The translations under genes were made by a program, and so were the position numbers. The notes under the pieces are model-generated. The model was given only the letters and a program-made list of their open reading frames with translations. It did not search any database and was not told the origin of the DNA. This document shows positions 1 through 7,393 of a DNA stretch of 64,000 bases, piece after piece. Every line of letters starts with the position of its first letter. Position 1 is the first letter of the stretch. The stretch is from Xanthobacteraceae bacterium (GTDB lineage Bacteria > Pseudomonadota > Alphaproteobacteria > Rhizobiales > Xanthobacteraceae): the NCBI GenBank assembly GCA_031291475.1, contig JARLIY010000024.1, positions 18,702 to 82,701 on the forward strand, written 5' to 3'.

Positions 1-8
1 GAACGGCC

Positions 9-770
9 ATGAGCATCCTAACCGTCGAGAATCTGGCAAAGTCCTATTCCGGCTTTCAGGCGGTCAAGGGCGTCACTTTCTCTTTGCAGGCCGGCGAGAT
101 GCTGGCGCTGATCGGCCCCAACGGAGCGGGCAAGAGCACCTGCTTCAACATGATCAACGGGCAAGTCGCGCCGAGCGCCGGACGCATTCGCATTTTCGGC
201 CGTGACGTTACCGGCATGGCGCCGCGCGACGTGTGGCGGCTCGGCGTCGGCCGCACCTTCCAGATCGCGGCGACGTTCGGATCGATGACCGTCGCCGAGA
301 ATGTCCAGGCGGCGCTGTTGTCGTATCGCCGTCGCTGGGCGGATTGCCGATGGGCAGCCCGCTTTTATCGGCAGGAGGCGCACGACCTTCTCGCACTGGT
401 CGGCATGGCGGACCAGTCAACGCGCAGTTGCGGCGAGCTTGCTTACGGCGATGTCAAACGGCTCGAACTCGCCATCGCGCTCGCCAACGATCCCAAGCTC
501 TTGTTGATGGACGAGCCCGCCGCGGGCATGGCCCCAAGCGAACGCGCGGCGCTCATGGCGTTGGTCACGCGGGTTGCTCGCGAACGACGGATCGGAGTCC
601 TCTTCACCGAGCACGACATGGATGCGGTCTTCGGACACGCCGATCGGGTCCTCGTCCTCAATCGGGGCGACCTCATCGCCGAGGGGCCGCCGGCGGCAGT
701 GCGCGGCAATGCGGAAGTGCAAGCGGTTTATCTCGGCGCCGGCACGCTATTTGGGGCTTCACACCGATGA
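9..770 (+). CDS. livG: ABC transporter ATP-binding protein, LivG type
   Basis: This 253-residue cytoplasmic ATPase powers a branched-chain-amino-acid-type (HAAT) uptake system. The Walker A motif GPNGAGKST is at residues 36-44, a LivG-type signature region (AYGDVKRLE) lies near residue 145, Walker B LLLMDEPAAG near 165, and the switch histidine is in EHDMDAVF. It overlaps the following livF by four bases (ATGA), so the two are co-translated. The permeases and binding protein of this system are not visible and probably lie upstream of the window. By position near aromatic genes the substrate could be an aromatic acid, but that is inference. Confidence 0.9.
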   Translation: MSILTVENLAKSYSGFQAVKGVTFSLQAGEMLALIGPNGAGKSTCFNMINGQVAPSAGRIRIFGRDVTGMAPRDVWRLGVGRTFQIAATFGSMTVAENVQAALLSYRRRWADCRWAARFYRQEAHDLLALVGMADQSTRSCGELAYGDVKRLELAIALANDPKLLLMDEPAAGMAPSERAALMALVTRVARERRIGVLFTEHDMDAVFGHADRVLVLNRGDLIAEGPPAAVRGNAEVQAVYLGAGTLFGASHR

Positions 771-1483
771 ACGCGCCGCCAAAACTCGCCGTCAACCGCC
801 TCAATGCCTCCTATGGCCGCGCGCGTATTCTCTACGACGTCGCTCTGGACGTCGGCCCCGGCGAGGCTGTGGCACTGCTCGGCCGCAACGGCGCCGGCAA
901 ATCCACAACGTTACGCTCCATCCTCGGGCTCATTGCCAATTGTGACGGTCAAATCGTCTTCGATGGTGAGCCGCTATCGCGTCTTCCGGCGCACGAGCGC
1001 GTGCGCCGCGGCCTCGGTTACGTGCCCGAGGACCGCCGTATATTCTCGGATTTGACGGTCGACGAGAATCTCGAGGTTGGCCGGCAAAGCCCGCGCCAAG
1101 GCACGCCGCGATGGACGCGCGAGCGTCTTTTCGAAGTCTTTCCGAATCTCATCGAGTTGCGCAACCGGCTGGGCGGCCGCATGTCCGGCGGCGAACAGCA
1201 GATGCTGGCCATCGCCCGGACGTTGATGGGCAACCCGTCCCTCGTCCTGCTTGACGAGCCGTCGGAAGGGCTCGCGCCGAAAATCGTCGAGCAGATGATC
1301 GAGGCAATCCTGGTGATGAAACGCGAAGGGGTGAGCCTGCTCTTGAGCGAGCAGAATCTTCGCTTTGCGATGCTTGTTGCCGATCGCGTCTGCGTCATCG
1401 AGAAGGGACGCGTCCGCTTCTCCGGAACGGCCGCCGAATTCGATGCGCGCCCGGATATCCGTGACGCCTATCTGGCGCTGTGA
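767..1483 (+). CDS. livF: ABC transporter ATP-binding protein, LivF type
   Basis: This is the second ATPase of the HAAT-type transporter, 238 residues. Walker A GRNGAGKST is near residue 40, the signature MSGGEQQMLAIA near 140, and Walker B LVLLDEPSEGLAP follows. The start at 767 overlaps the livG stop (ATGA). A longer in-frame reading from 233 would run inside livG and is not used. LivG/LivF ATPases form a heterodimer on LivH/LivM permeases in characterised members of this family. Confidence 0.9.
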   Translation: MNAPPKLAVNRLNASYGRARILYDVALDVGPGEAVALLGRNGAGKSTTLRSILGLIANCDGQIVFDGEPLSRLPAHERVRRGLGYVPEDRRIFSDLTVDENLEVGRQSPRQGTPRWTRERLFEVFPNLIELRNRLGGRMSGGEQQMLAIARTLMGNPSLVLLDEPSEGLAPKIVEQMIEAILVMKREGVSLLLSEQNLRFAMLVADRVCVIEKGRVRFSGTAAEFDARPDIRDAYLAL

Positions 1484-1530
1484 AGACTAACCCAGGAGCA
1501 CTGCTTTCAGGAAAGCTGCCGAGGAAATCA

Positions 1531-1980
1531 ATGAAACCGATGCAAGCGGCCAAGGAACATCGGCGCGAGGACGATTACCTCCTCGACGCGCAGATCGGAT
1601 TTATGTTGCGCCAGGCGCATCAGCGCCACGCGACGATTTTCGCATCTCACATGATCGAGGACCTCACGCCGACCCAGTGGGCGGCGCTCGCCAAGCTCAA
1701 AGAGATCGGTCCCTCATCGCAGAATCTGCTGGGGCGGCTGACCGCGATGGATGCGGCGACGATCAAGGGCGTCGTTGATCGTCTCACCAAGCGCGGCTTC
1801 ACCAGGACCAAATCCGACCCCGCCGACGGCCGCCGTCTGCTGGTCGCGCTCACCGAGCGGGGCGCGGCGCTCTATGAGCGCGCCAGGCCGATCGCCGCGC
1901 GTATCACCGAGCATACGTTGGATTCCTTAAACGAGCGCGAACGGACGCAGCTCATGGCGCTGCTGGCGAAGTTGATGTGA
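1531..1980 (+). CDS. MarR-family transcriptional regulator (BadR-like)
   Basis: This is a winged-helix regulator of 149 residues. The core runs from about residue 45 (LTPTQWAALAKL) through the recognition helix (MDAATIKGVVDRLTKRG) to the wing (SDPADGRRLLVALTERG). I place the start at 1531 because GAGGAA at 1521-1526 is well spaced; an in-frame GTG at 1480 overlaps the livF stop and would add 17 residues. MarR proteins in aromatic catabolism usually release DNA on binding a CoA thioester or free acid. In Rhodopseudomonas palustris the MarR protein BadR controls benzoate genes, so this is a candidate counterpart. Its own targets cannot be read from sequence. Confidence 0.85.
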   Translation: MKPMQAAKEHRREDDYLLDAQIGFMLRQAHQRHATIFASHMIEDLTPTQWAALAKLKEIGPSSQNLLGRLTAMDAATIKGVVDRLTKRGFTRTKSDPADGRRLLVALTERGAALYERARPIAARITEHTLDSLNERERTQLMALLAKLM

Positions 1981-2017
1981 GGGATCGCGACTTCGCCGCG
2001 CGCGTTCGATGTCCACG

Positions 2018-3214
2018 CTATCCGGGGACGATGCTGGGCAGCTTCGTGGCCGGCGGGGTGTTGCGGCTGCGATGCGAGCGCACAATCCCGTCGATCACGG
2101 TCATGCCGACGCCGGGGAGATCGCCAAGTCCGACGCTCTCGAGCAGCGTCTTGCCGGCGGAGTGCTGAGCGCGATCGAGGAAGACGAAATCCGCCGCCCG
2201 GCCGATTTCAATGAGGCCGCAGTCGAGCGCGCGCAGCTTCGCGGTATTGCCGGTTGCAAAGCAGAAAGCCGTTTCGGCGGGAACTTCGCCGAGCGAAGCG
2301 AGCATCGCGATCATCCGCAAAATTCCAAGCGGTTGCACGCCTGAGCCTGCCGGCGCGTCGGTGCCGAGGATGACGCGGTCGAGCTGGTTAAGCTCCTTGG
2401 CCGTCCGCAGGGTCACCAGCGCGGCGCGCTCGTTGCCATTGTGCACCAGCTCCAGGCCGCGCTTGCATTGCTCGCAAAGGCATTGGATTTGGTCGTCGGG
2501 CAATGCGGTGTGGCCACCATTGATGTGACCGATCACGTCGGTGTCCGCCTCCAGCACCACGTCCTTGTCGATCAGGCCGGAACCGGGAATCGAGGGGCCG
2601 CCGGTATGGATCGTACTGTTGATCCCGTATTTGCGCGCCCAGGCAACCATTTTGCGCGCGGTTGGACCGTCCTTCACGCCGCCGAGGCCGACCTCGCCGA
2701 GGTAGCGGATGCCGGCGCCGGCGAGTTCGGCGAAATCTTTTTCCTGCAGGCCCGGCTCGATGACCGGCGCGCCGGCGTGAAGCTTCACGCCGTTGACGCG
2801 AAAATTCGAAAAGCAGCGTTGCGCGGTGATGGCCATGGCCTTGAGGCCGACGACGTCGCGCGGCCGGCCCGGGGTGTGAACCTCGCCGGCCGAGATCATC
2901 GTGGTGACGCCGCCGTGCAGGCAGGAATCGATCCAGCCGAGCTGGTTCTGCCGCGGCGTCCAATCGCCGGCGACCGGATGCACATGGCTGTCGATGAGGC
3001 CAGGCGTCAGCGCCGCCCCATTGGCGTCGATCGTCGTGGCCGCGCCGGAGAAATCGAGGTCGCGCGCGCAGCCAATCGCGCTGATCCGGCCGTCAATAGC
3101 GACAACAGCGTCGGCGTCGAGGATCGGCCTGGCCAGATCGCCGCTCAATATCAGGCCGATATTCTTGACGACGAGCTTTCCCGAGCCACCGGCCGCAATG
3201 TCCTCACCCGCCAT
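2018..3214 (-). CDS. Enamidase-like amidohydrolase
   Basis: This 398-residue protein belongs to the amidohydrolase superfamily. It has the N-terminal metal motif DSHVHP near residue 75, a bridging glutamate in RYLGEVGLGG near 172, histidines in STIHTGG and IGHINGGH, and the catalytic aspartate in GTDAPAG. A bridging glutamate in place of the usual carboxylated lysine is, from memory, the arrangement in enamidase of Eubacterium barkeri, which hydrolyses a cyclic enamide to 2-formylglutarate in nicotinate breakdown. A GGGGAGG-type site precedes the start. It is convergent with marR. Its substrate here is unknown; a cyclic amide from N-heteroaromatic degradation is possible. Confidence 0.75.
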   Translation of the reverse strand: MAGEDIAAGGSGKLVVKNIGLILSGDLARPILDADAVVAIDGRISAIGCARDLDFSGAATTIDANGAALTPGLIDSHVHPVAGDWTPRQNQLGWIDSCLHGGVTTMISAGEVHTPGRPRDVVGLKAMAITAQRCFSNFRVNGVKLHAGAPVIEPGLQEKDFAELAGAGIRYLGEVGLGGVKDGPTARKMVAWARKYGINSTIHTGGPSIPGSGLIDKDVVLEADTDVIGHINGGHTALPDDQIQCLCEQCKRGLELVHNGNERAALVTLRTAKELNQLDRVILGTDAPAGSGVQPLGILRMIAMLASLGEVPAETAFCFATGNTAKLRALDCGLIEIGRAADFVFLDRAQHSAGKTLLESVGLGDLPGVGMTVIDGIVRSHRSRNTPPATKLPSIVPG

Positions 3215-3365
3215 ACGACGCCTCCCCTTATTTGATACGCCGGCGACGCCGCTCTACCGGGAAAAACACGGCCAAATGCGGAAACGCTCCACGGCGATGG
3301 CTGGTGACGCAATCCATTGCGAACCAGTCTCTGCATTAAATTCCCTGCTAACAGGGAAATAAACA

Positions 3366-3375
3366 GGGAATGTGC
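3366..3375 (+). repeat. Target-site duplication, left copy
   Basis: GGGAATGTGC directly abuts the left end and is repeated at 7027-7036 next to the right end. Ten bases match although this family usually duplicates eight; two may match by chance. Confidence 0.8.
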
Positions 3376-3401
3376 GGTATGTTAGCGCAAACGCCACAAG
3401 C
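3376..3401 (+). repeat. Left terminal inverted repeat of the IS1595-type element
   Basis: These 26 bases starting GGTATGTTAGCG are the exact reverse complement of 7001-7026. The match stops immediately inside the element, which defines the repeat length. Confidence 0.95.
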
Positions 3402-3436
3402 GTTTTGATAGGCATTGCCTACGTTACGGAAAGAAA

Positions 3437-3507
3437 AGCCCCGGCGCTACGCAGCACTTACCGGGGCTAGTTCGGGGTTGGGATCATCCGTCCTTGGGGA
3501 AGGACGG
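3437..3507 (+). ncRNA. Two tandem stem-loops in the IS leader (possible structured RNA)
   Basis: AGCCCCGG at 3437-3444 pairs with CCGGGGCT at 3461-3468 across a 16-base loop. CCGTCCTT at 3488-3495 pairs perfectly with AAGGACGG at 3500-3507 around a GGGG tetraloop. No T-run follows, so these are not ordinary terminators. They lie between the IS end and its first passenger gene and could be a leader control element or small RNA. Function is unknown. The rest of 3215-3549 holds the enamidase start region and the IS end. Confidence 0.45.
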
Positions 3508-3549
3508 TCACCACCCTTTCTGAGCTTAATCCGATGGCGTAAATAGGCA

Positions 3550-3999
3550 ATGGCCGAACCTCACGTCATTACAGCACTCAGAGCAAAGCGTGCTGAAATC
3601 AGCGGCAACGTTCACGACCTTGAACGCAAGCTCGCGCGCCATCGGGCAAGCCTCGCGGCCATCGACGCCACGATCCGGCTGTATGCGCCCGAGCTAGACC
3701 CCGACGCTATCCCGCCAAAGCGGACCTATCGGCGCACGCGCTATTTCGCCAAGGGCGAGTTATCGCGCCGCGTCATAGACGTGCTGCGCCAGGCGAGCGG
3801 CAAGCCCATGACGACGGCGGCCATCACGTCCGCCATCGTGGCAGACAAGGGCTTCCCGATTGGTGAGGGGGCGCTATCCGAAGCCGTGACGGATATGGTG
3901 CTTGCGGTGCTGCGACGACTCAGCAAGCGGGGAGAGGTAGCCAAGTCGGGCACCAGCCGGAACGCTCAGTGGGCGCTTGCGCTTGAGCTCTTGTATTGA
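3550..3999 (+). CDS. Hypothetical passenger protein, helix-rich
   Basis: I do not recognise a named family for this 149-residue protein. The N-terminal 45 residues are predicted by eye to be helical and coiled (LRAKRAEISGNVHDLERKLARHRASLAAIDATI). The C-terminal half (SRRVIDVLRQASGKPMTTAA to VLRRLSKRGEVAKSG) has the rhythm of a winged-helix domain. It is the first passenger inside the IS1595-type element, reading inwards from the left end. A DNA-binding role would fit the fold but is inference. Confidence 0.65.
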   Translation: MAEPHVITALRAKRAEISGNVHDLERKLARHRASLAAIDATIRLYAPELDPDAIPPKRTYRRTRYFAKGELSRRVIDVLRQASGKPMTTAAITSAIVADKGFPIGEGALSEAVTDMVLAVLRRLSKRGEVAKSGTSRNAQWALALELLY

Positions 4000-4143
4000 C
4001 AGGCAGTTTGATTTGTAGCGGCTTACGCCTGATTTTATTGATTTTCTTGCCTCATGAAACATTCGCAACGCTGCCCCGTTAACCATTGCCTAACGGGCTG
4101 GTGAGACCTATGCTTACATGGATAGCATTCTAGGAGCACGAAG

Positions 4144-4476
4144 ATGGCGACCGCTGCTGCCACTTCTCATGATGGCGAGTTGGAGGTTTTGCGCGTCGTA
4201 GTTTATCGCGACGGCGACCTCTACATGGCGCAAGGTCTAGAAGTAGACGTTGCCACGCAGGCTAAGGACATTCCTTCGCTCCTTGTGCGCCTTGACCTCA
4301 CCATTGAGGCTGAGTGTGCCATGAGCAAGGAACGCGGCGGCGAACCCTTTGCGGGCATCGGCCCGGCCCCAAATTATTTTCATGGCCTGTGGGACAAGCG
4401 TTCTGTCCAGCTCAAGCACTTGCTATTTCCGATTGGGCACCATTTTCGCTCCGTGGAAGTAGCGTTGGCGGCGTGA
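4144..4476 (+). CDS. HicB-like hypothetical protein (IS passenger)
   Basis: This 110-residue protein is preceded by AGGAG at 4132-4136. Residues 15-60 (VVVYRDGDLYMAQGLEVDVATQA, then a helix with IPSLLVRLDL) resemble the partial RNase H-like fold of HicB antitoxins, where a strand-turn-strand reading of an edge strand precedes an amphipathic helix. There is no obvious C-terminal DNA-binding domain. The next gene starts four bases after its stop and has HicA-like topology. The assignment rests on secondary-structure pattern and gene pairing, so other small-protein families remain possible. Confidence 0.5.
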   Translation: MATAAATSHDGELEVLRVVVYRDGDLYMAQGLEVDVATQAKDIPSLLVRLDLTIEAECAMSKERGGEPFAGIGPAPNYFHGLWDKRSVQLKHLLFPIGHHFRSVEVALAA

Positions 4477-4480
4477 AGTT

Positions 4481-4825
4481 GTGGCCGTCCCTTTTGGCGG
4501 CCATCCGACCCTTGAGCATTTTATAGATTGGGCTACGGAAAACGGCTGCACGGCACAAATCCAAACGCGCGTGCATTCCGTTACTGGACAGCCATATCGA
4601 AGCCTTGAGGTCACAGCGCCAACCGGCGCGCAAGTCGCGCTCGTTGATCCTGACCTCAGTGAACATTTAGCGCCGTCACAAGTCACTTACATGCAGCGTC
4701 GTCTTGGGCTGAAATCACCGTTCCCCGCCACGCCTGAGCAGCCCAAGCCAAACGACACCGAATTTGTCCAAGAGGACGGGCAACCGTTTGATCCGCCTAT
4801 GAAGGGCGAAGGGAAAAAGCCTTAG
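4481..4825 (+). CDS. HicA-like hypothetical protein (IS passenger)
   Basis: This 114-residue protein begins at GTG 4481, four bases after the preceding stop. An N-terminal helix (TLEHFIDWATENG), three strands (IQTRVHSVTG, YRSLEVTAP, AQVALVDPD) and a closing helix (APSQVTYMQRRLGL) follow the dsRBD-like order of HicA mRNA interferases. The usual catalytic GSH-type histidine is not in its standard place; the nearest is in RVHSVTG. The C-terminal 30 residues are proline-rich and acidic. Its end overlaps the end of the transposase gene on the opposite strand. A toxin role is a hypothesis. Confidence 0.45.
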   Translation: MAVPFGGHPTLEHFIDWATENGCTAQIQTRVHSVTGQPYRSLEVTAPTGAQVALVDPDLSEHLAPSQVTYMQRRLGLKSPFPATPEQPKPNDTEFVQEDGQPFDPPMKGEGKKP

Positions 4826-5805
4826 CCTTGAATGTGCCGTTGCCAATAGCCGCTGAAATCGACGCTCGGCTTTTGCTTCATCGCCAAGCCCGCAAGGCGG
4901 TCCACCTGTTCGCCATTTGAGGAACGGCGGTTGTCCTCGCGCCATGACGCCTCTTGCGCGTAGCGGAGCAAATAAGCGCCAGCGATATGGTGATGGTGGC
5001 CAATCTCAGCCCGGCGCATACGGCTGAAAAATTCCTCCGCCCAATTCGTGCAAGCGCCGTCCAGCGAATAGGCTTCCTCGTGATTGATCCGGCGGACCTC
5101 GTAACGCTTATGCAATTCCTCCCATGATCCGGCTTCGTCCGCATTCAAGATCGTGCCCTTGGCGACGTGCGCGCGAAGGAAGGCCATTGCCTTGGCTTCC
5201 GACTTGAACACCGCCGGGACGGAATTGCCGCCACGCTCGCGGACCACAACCACAACCTTGCGCTTGCCGTTCTGATTGCGGAAGCGGCGCCGGTCGCGGC
5301 GGTTCTCTCTGATGTTGGCAGGCTTGATGTAGCCGCCGAAATAACCGCCATCCACTTCCGCAACTTTGCCCTCGCCGCCGATCACGCGGCCTTTCAACTC
5401 TGCCGCCATCGCTTCGCGCAACTTGTGCAGCAAAACCCATGCGGATTTGTGCGCGATCCCTAGATCACGCGACAGCGCCAGCGCGCTCTTGCCTTTTACC
5501 TCATTGCAAAACACGGCGATGGCCGCGAGGTAGCCGCGAAGTGGCAGCTTGTGCGAGGCGAATAGCGTCCCGGACGTGATCGAAAAATCCTTGCCACAAG
5601 CCCGGCAGCGGAACCGTGGCGCGCCGTTCGGGCGGCGGCAGTCGTAAGCGTCAACGCCGCCGCAGTGGACACAGACTGGCTCGCCTTGCGTTTCCGGCCA
5701 ACGCACGCTGCGGAACGCCGTCTCGGCTTCCTGATCCGTCATGCGGAAGACCTGAGCGAGGCTCAGGGTCCGGGCCGCCTTGGATTGGAGGAAGTGAAAT
5801 GGCAT
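4822..5805 (-). CDS. IS1595-family (ISXO2-like) transposase
   Basis: This 327-residue transposase has an N-terminal zinc ribbon (CVHC near residues 45-48, CRAC near 67-70) and a helix-turn-helix-like stretch. The ISXO2 catalytic domain follows, with the first acidic residue in VAEVDGGYFGG, a second in ILNADEAG, and the NWAEEFFSRMRR plus HHHH block near the end. I start it at the methionine of MPFHFLQSKAART; an in-frame start 20 codons upstream would run into the operator-like repeats. It is divergent from the DUF6471 gene. It should act on the 26-bp ends at 3376 and 7026. Confidence 0.9.
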   Translation of the reverse strand: MPFHFLQSKAARTLSLAQVFRMTDQEAETAFRSVRWPETQGEPVCVHCGGVDAYDCRRPNGAPRFRCRACGKDFSITSGTLFASHKLPLRGYLAAIAVFCNEVKGKSALALSRDLGIAHKSAWVLLHKLREAMAAELKGRVIGGEGKVAEVDGGYFGGYIKPANIRENRRDRRRFRNQNGKRKVVVVVRERGGNSVPAVFKSEAKAMAFLRAHVAKGTILNADEAGSWEELHKRYEVRRINHEEAYSLDGACTNWAEEFFSRMRRAEIGHHHHIAGAYLLRYAQEASWREDNRRSSNGEQVDRLAGLAMKQKPSVDFSGYWQRHIQG

Positions 5806-5823
5806 TGCCGTATCCGCTATCGT

Positions 5824-5884
5824 GTTAGCGAATATGACAACTATTGTCCCTCTTGTCAACGACAATGTTAGCGTATATGCTAAC
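5824..5884. promoter_or_regulatory. Operator-like repeats between transposase and DUF6471 gene
   Basis: GTTAGCGTATATGCTAAC at 5867-5884 is a near-perfect palindrome, and its left half recurs as GTTAGCGAATATG at 5824-5836. ATTGTC and GACAAT form another inverted pair at about 5843-5866. The block sits between two divergent genes, one of which encodes a small HTH-like protein, so autoregulation of both is a reasonable guess. Confidence 0.55.
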
Positions 5885-5916
5885 TTTTATGCGGATATGC
5901 CAATTATGGAACGGTA

Positions 5917-6156
5917 ATGGGATACGCCAAAACCGAGCGGGAATGGGCAGAACGGGCCGCCCAGCACCTTAAGGCCGAGCTGAAGCGTGCGGACCTCACC
6001 TACGAGGATTTGGCCGACAAGCTTAGGAAACACGGCTTCAAGGAAACCAAGGCCAGCATCGCCAGTAAGCTCAGCAGGGCGACAATGTCGGCCCATTTTT
6101 TCCTAGCGTCGCTGGCGGCAATCGGGCGCGAAGAGGTCGCGCTAAATAAAATTTAG
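5917..6156 (+). CDS. DUF6471 domain protein (small HTH-like, IS passenger)
   Basis: This 79-residue protein matches the DUF6471 pattern: an N-terminal WAERAAQHLKAELKRADLTY segment, then DLADKLRKHGFKETKASIASKLSR, which reads like a lambda-repressor-type helix-turn-helix. It is divergent from the transposase across a palindrome-rich region and overlaps the end of the opposite-strand membrane protein gene by four bases. I infer a regulatory role for the element. The family has no function that I know to be established. Confidence 0.8.
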   Translation: MGYAKTEREWAERAAQHLKAELKRADLTYEDLADKLRKHGFKETKASIASKLSRATMSAHFFLASLAAIGREEVALNKI

Positions 6157-6824
6157 CCTGGGAGTTTTCCAAATTTTGCAATCGCTTCATCGTCAAGCGC
6201 GCCATCAACGAAGTACCGCAGCAGCCGTTCAGAGTATTGCTTTTTACCTTCATCCTCGCGCACGCAGGTAGGATTATACATTTCAAATTTCTCAAGCGTC
6301 ATTTCGATATACCGCCTGTAGAGGATCACGTTGCGGTCGTAAGGACTCTGGCCGCCGCCTAATAGGCGAGCTGTCGAATCGGCAATAGAGGATACTGGCT
6401 CGCGGAGTTTTGCCCAATCCGAAGCCCTAATCAGCTTGAGCGCATCTTCTCGGCTAATCCAAGTTTCTTCGCCCAAGAATGTTCTCCACACAAACCGTAA
6501 TCGGTGCCGCAAGCTCCAGAATGGACGCCACCCCCATATTAGTATTGCTACGCCGACGATGACCAGAGCGACCCGAACCGGCGTCTGATTTACGAAATCC
6601 GCAACGGCAACCGCCTTCTGGGCCAGATATTGAACGCGGGGATCGGTCATGATGGCACCGATCTGCACAAGCGCCCAATCGATAAAGCGCGCCCACTGAT
6701 TGAGCGTATCTGGCAAGCCGACGAAGCCCAGGAAGGCCAACGGCCAGCCGACGGCCCACTTGATGAACCGCCAGTATCCTCTCGCCCAATGCTTGCCGCT
6801 CGGCCGTCGCATAGAAGCAAGCAT
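6153..6824 (-). CDS. Hypothetical membrane protein (IS passenger)
   Basis: This is a 223-residue protein. Hydrophobic stretches near residues 20-40 (FIKWAVGWPLAFLGFVGL) and 82-100 (VALVIVGVAILIWGW) suggest two membrane segments, with a possible third weak helix between them. The C-terminal half is soluble and charged, with a YRRYIEMTLEKFEMYNP segment. I recognise no family. It lies at the right end of the IS, reading inwards, and overlaps the DUF6471 stop. Membrane proteins of this kind sometimes accompany toxin or defence cargo, but nothing in the sequence proves that. Confidence 0.65.
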   Translation of the reverse strand: MLASMRRPSGKHWARGYWRFIKWAVGWPLAFLGFVGLPDTLNQWARFIDWALVQIGAIMTDPRVQYLAQKAVAVADFVNQTPVRVALVIVGVAILIWGWRPFWSLRHRLRFVWRTFLGEETWISREDALKLIRASDWAKLREPVSSIADSTARLLGGGQSPYDRNVILYRRYIEMTLEKFEMYNPTCVREDEGKKQYSERLLRYFVDGALDDEAIAKFGKLPG

Positions 6825-7000
6825 AGCTTCGCGCCGCGACCGTCAACCGATGAAAATCGCTTTTTTCGATATTCCGGCCCTAACTGCGCGGCGCGGCAGG
6901 CGGTGCCCGCCGTCAACCGTAAGAAAGGTCCATCTCGGGCTGACAACCCCATCGCTCATTCCTTCGAATGAGCGATATGTCGCGCCGCCGAAGCCGTTCG

Positions 7001-7026
7001 GCTTGTGGCGTTTGCGCTAACATACC
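7001..7026 (-). repeat. Right terminal inverted repeat of the IS1595-type element
   Basis: This is the exact reverse complement of the left end at 3376-3401. Together they set the element boundaries. Confidence 0.95.
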
Positions 7027-7036
7027 GGGAATGTGC
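7027..7036 (+). repeat. Target-site duplication, right copy
   Basis: GGGAATGTGC follows the right terminal repeat and equals 3366-3375. It also abuts a separate 36-bp palindrome at 7037-7072. Confidence 0.8.
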
Positions 7037-7072
7037 GGTATTATGGCGCAAAGGCGTTTGCGCCGTAATACC
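7037..7072. repeat. 36-bp palindrome resembling the IS ends
   Basis: GGTATTATGGCGCAAA at 7037-7052 pairs with TTTGCGCCGTAATACC at 7057-7072 with one mismatch around a GGCG loop. The arms resemble the IS terminus GGTATGTTAGCGCAAA, and GGGAAT occurs on both sides. It may be a collapsed relative of the element or a hairpin that the element targets. Confidence 0.7.
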
Positions 7073-7393
7073 GGGAATTTCGCAGAATCCCTGCCCTACG
7101 CCGCGGTTCTCGCGCCTAGCCAACGAGCGAATTTGCCAAGTTCCCTCCCCCAACAAAACAGAGAATTTTTAAACGTGTTACAGTGAAGCACGACGAACGG
7201 GGAAGTTATCGGCCCACGGCACACGCCGCAGTCAACTGGCAGTGGGCGCCCAATGATCACACTTCTCGGCTGGACCCATAAGCCCACCGAAAATTCTTTG
7301 ATAAGACAGATCCTTCAAATGGTGCCGATCATTGATCTAGCTCAATTACTCCGACCCGATGACAAATTACTGTTCAAAAACAAGGTAATTGCC
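7073..7393. other. Intergenic region before the hemerythrin gene
   Basis: No convincing gene is seen. The region contains GGGAAT just after the palindrome and, near its end, an FNR-like site (7332-7345). A possible N-terminal extension of the hemerythrin frame back to 7253 is not supported by similarity to its paralogue. Confidence 0.5.
7332..7345. promoter_or_regulatory. FNR-like site, one mismatch, upstream of hemerythrin
   Basis: TTGATctagCTCAA differs at one position from the TTGAT-N4-ATCAA palindrome. Its centre is about 55 bases before the hemerythrin start, compatible with an activating position at -41.5 and a short leader. Confidence 0.45.

Larger units (their letters stand above)
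3376..7026. mobile_element. IS1595-family insertion sequence with passenger genes
   Basis: The 3,651-bp element is bounded by perfect 26-bp inverted repeats beginning GGTATGTTAGCGCAAACGCC at 3376-3401 and, on the minus strand, 7026-7001. A direct repeat GGGAATGTGC flanks it on both sides. Inside are one ISXO2-like transposase and five other genes: a hypothetical protein, a HicB/HicA-like pair, a DUF6471 protein and a membrane protein. IS1595-family elements are known to carry passengers and normally duplicate 8 bp of target. The ends and transposase look intact, so it may still be mobile. Confidence 0.9.

Noticed and set aside
233..1483. 416-residue reading frame covering livF with a long N-terminal extension
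   Set aside because: The extension runs inside livG in another frame and is arginine-rich shadow sequence; livF begins at 767 with an ATGA overlap.
2441..3235. 264-residue plus-strand frame opposite the enamidase gene
   Set aside because: Shadow of a G+C-rich gene on the other strand; no recognisable motifs.
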